A DNA stretch of 64,000 bases from Viridothelium virens (lineage: Eukaryota > Ascomycota > Dothideomycetes > Trypetheliales > Trypetheliaceae): contig ML991777.1 of assembly GCA_010094025.1 (NCBI GenBank), forward strand, positions 124,001 to 188,000, in the 5' to 3' direction. Every line of letters begins with the position of its first letter. Positions within the stretch are counted from its first letter, which is position 1. Position numbers and translations under genes: made by a program. The notes under the pieces are model-generated. The model ran no database searches. It was not told where the DNA came from and saw only the letters and a list, made by a program, of their open reading frames with translations. Positions 56,674 through 64,000 of the stretch are shown piece after piece.

Positions 56674-59600
56674 TCAACTGTAGATCTGGGACAGGAAAGC
56701 AAGGAGAGACGTGGAAATGACGATTTCCAAAGATAGGAATGGGAGTCTCGAGGCCGTACTTGCTGCTGTAGAGCTGGCTGTAACCCCTGAGGTCGGACTG
56801 CTCATCTCGGTGCTCTTGACATCAACTATACTTCCTGCTGCTCCGTCTAAGGATGAGCCCTGCACTGTTGTTGCCGTTATAAGCACTTCCGTGACACTTC
56901 CGTTCACGACCAATCCCCCAGACGCTAAGGAAACGACATCCTCATCAATTGTCGCATCTGCTCCTCCCACATTTAACGTATGTCCATCAACAACGGCATC
57001 TGTAGCACCGGATGTCTCGAACACAGTAAAGACTTTACCGTCTGGCGCTGTAATCAGTGTTTCTTTTCTCTTCAGTCCCACTTCTTGAGCCGGCGTCCAC
57101 AACGCCGTCTTTGACCCATCAACAACGACTCTATTACTCCCATCGCTTAGAACATGGCCATTTATAGTGAGAGGCGGCCCACCAACCGAAAGGGTCTGAG
57201 CCCCTACGACCATGTCTCCGTCATTTTCTTCGAATACTGTCAAGGAGCCAGGAATAATAATTGCTGTGGCCTTAATCATTGTTCTGGAGTACGCGGCTTC
57301 AGGCGTGCTCAGTGGTATTGTAGAGCTCCCATCAACTACCAGGCCATTGCTTCCGAAGCTTAAAATAGGTCCGTCCACGGTCACTGGAGTTCCACCAAGC
57401 GATGCAGTTTGAGACCCAATCACAATGGCGTTGCTAGACTCCTGAAGCGCCGTCAAGATCCTGGAACCAATTGTCACTGTGGCTACAGATGCTCCGTCAG
57501 GCGCCGCATCCTTAGCTAAAGAGATAGTCGAGGCTTGCTCGTCACTACCCACGACCACGCGATCAGTGCCTATTGAAATAGGAGTACCGAACAGACGCGT
57601 CTGCTCGCCAGGATGAAGTGTAACTTTGCCGATTTCTATAGCAGCTGGATCATTCGGAACACGATACATCGTTTGTCCTCCCACGATTGCAATTGCTGGT
57701 GGATTTGGAGGTTTAGAATCGTCGGAGAAAGAGCCAGAATCCTGGCCGGAGGTTCCAGAACTCGAACCATCATCGGAGAGCATGGAAATAATCTTGTCGG
57801 CTTCATTGTCTGATCCGTCATCTCCAAGCACGTTGGCTACCGCTACATTCCCTGGATTCTGGTTTGTCTCTTGGTCTGGAGACCCCACGGGACCTCTTCC
57901 AGGGTCGTTCATTATTCCTGCAATCTTACTGCCAGCGCTCTGTCCTGAGTCTTCCTGATTGTCTCCACTATTGCTGGAAATATCTAAGGGATCTGAGTCC
58001 TGCTTAGGAGAAGTCGTGTCAGGGTCGTCTTCATCGTCAGAGCCAGGATCTGACTTTGGATCGTTGTTGACATTGGATGACACGGTCCCACCTGGAGGTT
58101 GGCGGATTGCTGGTACCGGTCGGTGTGGGTCATCCTGAGGTGGATTTGAATCGCTTCCAGAAGGGCCTCCTGATGGAATCGGATGGGGATCCTGCTGTTC
58201 AGCGTTTGGAATATTTGTCGGAGGCGCTGTAGGACGCTGTTGCGTCGTTCGTGAGGGTGTCGGAGGTAGTGGTGGTGGTTTTGCAGATGCGGAGGGGCTT
58301 GGTTCCATCGTGGACTTGTCTGCTCCGCTCGATGAAGTGTGAGTCTGCGGATTTGGGTAAGGGGACTGTGAAATAGGCAATGCAGCCGACGGCTGCTGTT
58401 GTAATGCGTGGGGCGGATCATACACACCTGCATATGCATATTGCAATACGCAGGTTGAAAGTGAAGGATCAACAGATTGAATGAAGCTTTTAGGATACGC
58501 AAGTATTGGAGCGTATCTGTCGGGAGTCATCGTCGGACATTCAGCCCATGCGTCACCAAAACAGAACCAGACATTAGAGTAGGCTGAATAGGGCATTGGT
58601 GTATTCAAGTCACCGTAGTTGAAGGGATATGGTCCGTCGTAATTAATATATGGTACAGTAAGTCCTGGGAATGGTTCATTTCCTGGCCATGGCACAGATC
58701 TCAGGCTGGATACGTCACTTGGATTGACCGGTAAAAGAGTATTTGTCTTGATGGTACTCTGATTTGAGCACCAAGAAACGACAACACCGCCGAAGGACAT
58801 ATATGCTGTTGGAGAAGTTAGTATAGTACCATCGAAGTCTTGTGTATTTGGCCCGATGCCCGTTGGCTCCGCAGTGAAAGTAGTCAACTCCGTCGTGTTT
58901 GGACAAATGTGGTTGTTTGGCACAGCGGTCGAAGGCCAATAAAGTAGTCGTACCGATTGTGCAATGATGTTACATGTTGAGCAGACCGTGAAAGAGCAGG
59001 CTGGCGGGGTGGGTTCTGTCGGGTACGTTATCTCACCCGAGACATTGCATGCGAATGCCCTAGATGAGTCGGTGACAGCTCTGTCCTGGTCTTGGGAGCT
59101 CAGGCAGCTATCGTATGCATCCAAAGCGGCACCATAGGAAGCAAGGTCAGAGGTGAATACACTTTGTAAAATTTCACAGCCTCGTGTACCTAAGGTACAG
59201 GGAGTTGTGACCGGGTAAGGGGGTGCCAGAACCTGAGGCTCCTGATATCCGCGGCCTTTGTTTGTGTATATGACGGGGCTAGGATTGATAGCTCTCGGTA
59301 TTCCATCACACAATGTTGTGATAGTATAATTGTACGTGGTGGTAACCTCAGCACTGGGCAAAAAGGTTTGAGTCGTAGAGTAGGAATTATTACTGAACCA
59401 AGCATCACTGGCAGCAGAATAACTTTGCAGAGCACTGGCACAACTGCGAGCAGACTCCGAGCTATTTGCTCCAGAAAGAGGTATTGTAAGATTCTTCGAT
59501 GATGAAAAGGGGAGAGTTGAATTCTGTGTAGCGTTGGGTGAGGTGGAGAGTGTGGATATGAATGCGGCCTTTGAGGTTACATCGATCTCCAATTCAGTCG

Positions 59601-59885
59601 ATGATGTTCCTAGGCCTTGGAGAATGTAACTGCCTACACCGAGAGAACTCGACACAGGTGATTTGGTCGAAAGACTGCCGGAACTGACTCTCGATTTAGA
59701 CGTTGAATGGATGTAGCATTGGGAGCATGAACTGTTAAAGACCCCAGTCGCGTTCAATGACTGGCTTCCATCTTTACTGATTGTGAGCAGAGCATCCAAC
59801 AACAATTGCTTCTTTACTCACACGAGAAATCATTGAATAAAGTGAGACAAGTTAATAGTACAAAGAAAGAAAAGCTGGAGGTCAT
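56674..59885 (-). CDS. GPI-anchored repeat-containing cell-wall protein, 1056 aa
   Basis: Two exons, reading leftward: 59885..59818 and 59776..56674; the phase fits. The first exon supplies a secretion signal (MTSSFSFFVLLTCLTLFND, then FSC). The 41-nt intron has donor GTAAAG and acceptor ATCAG. The N-terminal half is Ser/Thr-rich with scattered Cys (CSQC, CSFTVCSTC) and many N-glycosylation sites. A Pro-rich and then an Asp/Ser-rich disordered linker follow. Residues about 725-1010 hold diverged repeats of 60-75 residues, seen as VVGSDEQ, IVIGSQTASLGGTPVTVDG, MVVGAQTLSVGGPPLTINGH and AVVDGHTLNVGG, each followed by a VVxGS end. A Ser/Ala stretch and hydrophobic C-terminus (LEIVISTSLLAFLSQIYS) indicate GPI anchoring. 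Likely a wall adhesin or structural protein. Confidence 0.85.
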
Positions 59886-60282
59886 TGTTTTGAATCTCCT
59901 TTGCAATAAAGCTGTGTTTCACGGCATAAAAATTTAAAGACTGGGAGCGAGGGGATGGCCTACACTAGATTCTCTATGGGAACTAGAGTATACTGTATCC
60001 GGTCAGCCAACTTCAGCACCCAGCTGGGCCAGCTCTGGACCTACACGGTCCGCCATCATCTCAAGCCCCAGAGCTAGATACATGTCAAAAATTGGCGAGT
60101 CGTTGGTCAGGCATATGCCGGCAAAAACTACATTTGCGCAGAATAAATTGCCATTGCAAGGACACGATATGAATGGCCAGCCAAGACTAGGCAGCTAAAT
60201 CATTTGCCTTGTAGCTTCATCCCGAAAGGGAAGGTGACCTGCACGTAGGAAACTTGGATCATGCCGAGCCAATTAGAACGCA
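59886..60282. other. Intergenic region
   Basis: About 400 bp upstream of the cell-wall protein gene, probably its promoter. Nothing else is seen. Confidence 0.5.
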
Positions 60283-62003
60283 TCAAACCAGGTCCCCCAG
60301 CTGAGGCAACTTGGCAGCGTGGATACTCATTTGGTCGCTTACTTGCAGTGCATCCATGTTATGTCTCAGAGATTCCGCTTGCGATACACCGACATTGATT
60401 GATGACCTCTCTGCCGTCTTCAGCTGCTCTCGTGTAAGAATGGGAGTTCCTACATCCATTTCAACCCCACCTCGCGCAGAATTTTCAGAAGTAGATAAGG
60501 GTCGAACAATCGTCGTTGTATTGTTACCGAAGCAGACGGGAACGTTTGCCAAGGGTGGAGCCAATAATGTCCATGCCAGATTCGACCTTTCGACATTATT
60601 GGCAAGGATGGGACTCCTCTAGATGGGATGGGGTCCATCAGATTTCTTTGCAACAGCAGATCTTGATGCTGATTATGACAGCTCGATGAACATAAGGGAC
60701 GCTTAGAGAGGAAGAGCACTCGTAATGTGGCAATTGTCTTGGATACGCCTACATCTACTGGCCGGAATCCAGTCAATGCCATCCTTGTACATGCTCGATG
60801 CTACTCACTGAAGCTCATTGAGCAAGAGCTTCAAAACTGCATGTGCCAACCCTGCGATCTCTTGCTGCTCCTCGGCTTCTGCCCTACTCGCGCTGAATCA
60901 TAAGCGATTCCGGTGGAGACGGGTCCTCCGCTAACTCAAAGATTGGGCGTTTACCCTTCGCCTTGTCTAGCTTGACCCTCGTTGAGCCCTGAGAATTTGA
61001 CGGGTCGCCATTTTGAGGTGCTGCTTGAGGGTTATTGTACACGGGAAACATGTCTTTCGGCATTGGCCCTCCCAACGAAGTAACGTGTGTATCGATCGTA
61101 ACACCCTCGAAAGTGGTTGGGAAAGCCTGACTCCGTACCCAGGCCTGCGTATTCATAATCTTCCGTTTTCGAGGACCTTGATCATACCATGCGTCCGTTT
61201 CGGATAGCGTACGAATGATAGGAACAATGTCATCACTATCTTCACCAGGAGTCGTTGCAAGTAACGGTGCCGGATCGACGTTGTGCTCGACAAGACAAAG
61301 CTGGCTATCTGCCTGACCGACTCTGTTCTCAAGGGTGATGGTTATCGACAAGGGGCAGAGAGCAAGGAATGCACTGGTCTGTGTTAACATTGTAGTTGCC
61401 CTGACTAACTGGAACGCACGCTTGTCCTGTTTCCGCATCTAAAGTTCATCAGTATGCCTCTATGAAAAAAAAGTCAAATCATTTTGGAAAGATTCATACC
61501 CCATGGAATTCGCTTATAGGTCTCTCCACCCTACAATATGTTAGAAGTTTTCTCATAGTGGATTCAGACTATCTTACAGCACCCATGATCATACGAATGT
61601 CATGTGATTGTTCATCTCGAGGATCGCCCTGAGAGCAGTGATAGTGGCAGGTGATGTCACGTAGCTCCTGTGTTGCTAATCGTTCTCGGTGCGCCTCGAT
61701 CGCGGGTTGGATTAGTGGAAAGAAAATCTCTTTTTGGCTCTCCCTGCGCCTAGCCTCTCTACGCCTTGCGCGTTCTGTACCATCAAATCTGATTGGAAAG
61801 TTGCTCTTTCTGCCAGCATTGAAGAAGGGCAGCGCAATGTCTTCATTGTTGCAAGCTCCAAGCCGAGAGGTAAGGTTAGTTAATTCGCTCTCGGTCAGAT
61901 GCTGCGCCAGCATCTGGGCGATTGGATATGCACTTTTTATGCCGATATCTTCCGCAATAATGACAAGAGTGTCTATGAGGATTTCTTTCACCCCATATAC
62001 CAT
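60283..62003 (-). CDS. Unresolved multi-exon hypothetical gene
   Basis: Several coding-like stretches follow each other on the minus strand. Exon A is 62003..61578 (MVYGVKEILIDTLVIIAEDI; basic helix RRREARRRESQKE), ending at a GTAAGA donor. A mini-exon lies near 61530..61500 with uncertain acceptor. Exon C runs from 61438, containing KRAFQLVRATTMLTQTSAFL and ITITLENRVGQADSQLCLVE. A probable intron begins with GTAAAC near 60955. The next piece is EAEEQQEIAGLAHAVLKLLL then NELQ, ending at a GTGAGT donor near 60807. A last stretch, 60564..60283, contains GVEMDVGTPILTREQLKTAE and MDALQ. I could not connect the final pieces with certainty. No family is recognised. The span may be one gene or two. 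Confidence 0.5.
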
Positions 62004-62794
62004 GATTCTAGATTTTTCGAATGCTCAGTATTTCCGTGATGGCCTAAGACCGACAATGATCTCTCTTGTGGGGATCTTCAGAAATTGAGAGAGATGCTCC
62101 AATAGGGTAGGGTTTACTAACGATCAAGAGTCGGAAAAAGTCTTAGTCCTTTGAGCGAAGAGAGCAAGACCTTGAAAAATGAAAGACCGACGATTCGATA
62201 GAACTATCGCACGAAAATGCTCATCTTGGAATTCGAAGCAGGCTCGAAGTGCCTGTTGGTGATCTGAAATGACGCATGGGGAATTGTGTGTTGTACCGCG
62301 GTCACAAGTGAGGAAGGAACCATTGAATGCTCCGCATGACAACACATCTATTCCTCACCATCCGATATGCGGCTTAATCCGATCCGCCTCCATGTTTTTG
62401 CTTTTCAATCGCTTTTTTTGCTTGAGGCGATTTGAGGCCCAAGGCCCTCAGGTGGTCCGCATGACACCCACGGCTGCACAAGGGAAATCGACTGTCCATC
62501 CGGCCTCCTTGATCTCTCAAGCAGATACCTACTCTGGCATGAGTTCGTCGCGTATATACCAGATCGACCCACGGATCATTTGTTGATTCAGTGAGTCTCC
62601 GTTGTTACGTGATTCTTTCGAGGGTACCGTTGAAGCCTTTGTCACTACAGACTATCCATTTGTTTTGACATTCGAGGCGTACGTTTGCCACAATCCCAGA
62701 CAGCTACACGTTGCTATTCTTCTACGCGTGCACACGTGATTTCTTTCAATCTCCACTTCTTCCCATCATTGTTTTGGCCATTGATTGACTTGAA
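62004..62794. other. Divergent intergenic region
   Basis: About 790 bp between the unresolved gene and the right-edge gene. A minus-strand frame at 62124-62345 has some coding-like character (EFQDEHFRAIVLSNRRSFIF) and might be an upstream exon, but no clean junction was found. Confidence 0.4.
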
Positions 62795-62845
62795 ATGCAG
62801 ATCCCGTCAATATCGTGTCTCCCCCTCTCTGGTCGAGGCAGCATA

Positions 62846-64000
62846 ATGCCGACGCTCAAGCAAATAAAGTGTCAGATCGAGCTCGCTGGGTCCGACTTGC
62901 CATTACGTGAGCATCAGACATCTTATGGCGATGGATTTGTTGAAACTTTTGTTGCCGTTCCAGACTTGCACAAAGGATTTACTATCCGCCTCACGTCTCA
63001 TGGCTACATCGCATCTGGAATTGGCATGTTTGTGTTCATGGATGGCGTCTACCAATGTAACCGATACCGCCAAGGGCTCATTGTCCCAACGATAGACTCT
63101 GCAGCTGCGAAGACCGAGGTAGATTTCCGGGTTCGTCAAAAAGAGGAAACTAAAGGGTCAGGCCACTTCATTGGGCGAGATTGGACGTTCGAGAAATTGA
63201 ATACAGGTGCGTAGCATAAGAGTTTGAATATGCCTGGAACCAATGCGCTGACCTCTAAAGTTTCTGCTGATCAAGCGCCGAATACAAATCTCGATATCCT
63301 GGGGAACGTAGGTACCATCGAAGTTGTGGTGCTGCGCTGCAAAGGTAGTACTCAACCAGGCCAAACTCAGCCAATATCAAAGACAGACATGAGCAACGAG
63401 GCCCAGGCAAAGGATGAAGCCAAGCAGGAGGTCATTGAGACTGCTATACCAGGAGTTGCCTCAGACGCTGCTAGCGTCATGGGAAGCTTTGCGGCGATTT
63501 TTGACGGACCCGCAAGTGAACTCCATCCCGACTTTGGCCATTACCGCGGAGACTGGAATGGAGGATATAATAGCCGTGAACCGCACCGCGAGCCCCCTAT
63601 TGGACAAAGAAGAGAGTCGACTCCACCATTTGCAAGGGTCAGGACTGTTACGACGTCTGCAGCACCTAGACCAGACCGAGATGCAGCCATCGTCATCGAT
63701 CAGTCCAGTATACCTACCGAGACTGATGTATATCGGGGTCGTTTCAGGAGAGGATGGCATGGACAAGAAAGATCTCCCGCTCCTCCCGGTAGTGTTCATG
63801 ACAGATCGAATGCTTGGGAAAACAGATTGGAGACTGAGCGTTATCCATACCGGTCAGACTTTGAACCCCAAGGAAGAAGCCACAAGGGAATTCGGGGTGC
63901 CCATCGCTATAAGTATACAGAAGACCCCTGGCCTCCACAGAGAGGAGCTGCGTTCCCAGGCACCCCTTACAGAACCCCAGAGTATGGCTACGAGGGTCTG
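62846..64000 (+). CDS. Hypothetical fungal protein, DUF7918-like layout (3' end outside window)
   Basis: Starts at the ATG at 62846 (MPTLKQIKCQIELAG); an in-frame ATG at 62795 would add 17 residues. Exons are 62846..63206 and 63261 to the right edge, with a 54-nt intron (donor GTGCGT). The N-terminal 170 residues look like one beta-rich domain: YGDGFVETFVAVPDLHKGFT, SGIGMFVFMDGVYQCNRYR, then VDFRVRQKEETKGSGHFIGR and, after splicing, GNVGTIEVVVLRCKG. This order, a substrate-like sandwich followed by a G-x-IEVxVxRC strand, resembles the uncharacterised fungal DUF7918 family, but I am not sure. The rest is disordered and basic with Arg/Gly/Tyr-rich sequence and remains open at the edge. Confidence 0.7.

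Overview
The window is nuclear DNA of a filamentous ascomycete (Pezizomycotina; I cannot fix the class). Evidence: genes are cut by many short introns (about 41-85 nt, GT...AG, with CTAAC/CTGAC-like branch sites), genes lie on both strands without operons, and the families are fungal: SPC2, EMC3, STT3, YPR097W-type PX protein, ARS2, TspO, three-finger C2H2 proteins, a PNP-NACHT NLR and a TPR-CHAT protein. I saw no tRNA, rRNA, CRISPR array or recognisable transposon.

Left block (1-30 kb), mostly conserved genes: the 3' end of a Grx3/4-type glutaredoxin, a C2H2 protein, a secreted subtilase, three hypothetical genes, SPC2 and EMC3 (divergent), a C2H2 protein, a five-exon disordered zinc-ribbon-like protein, a small single-TM gene rebuilt here from two short exons, STT3, and two more large C2H2 proteins. 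SPC2, EMC3 and STT3 all serve the ER translocation, insertion and glycosylation machinery.

Middle block (30.9-41 kb), an accessory island: a DEDDh-exonuclease-like gene broken in a T12 run, a complete PNP-NACHT-propeller NLR, a 29-base A tract, a BBE-like FAD oxidase and a decayed SDR gene. It is followed by conserved genes again (41.3-49.7 kb): the PX/PXB protein, ARS2 and TspO.

Right block (50-64 kb), accessory again: a 306-aa protein that I suggest is gasdermin-like, divergent from a 1268-aa TPR-CHAT (caspase-like) protein, then a GPI-anchored repeat protein, an unresolved multi-exon gene and a gene running off the right edge. The gasdermin-like/CHAT pair is the best candidate for an undescribed system: a pore-former candidate and a protease candidate sharing one 1.4-kb promoter region. 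The NLR 13 kb away is a further immune-type gene. All splice models were made by eye from reading-frame continuity and splice signals.
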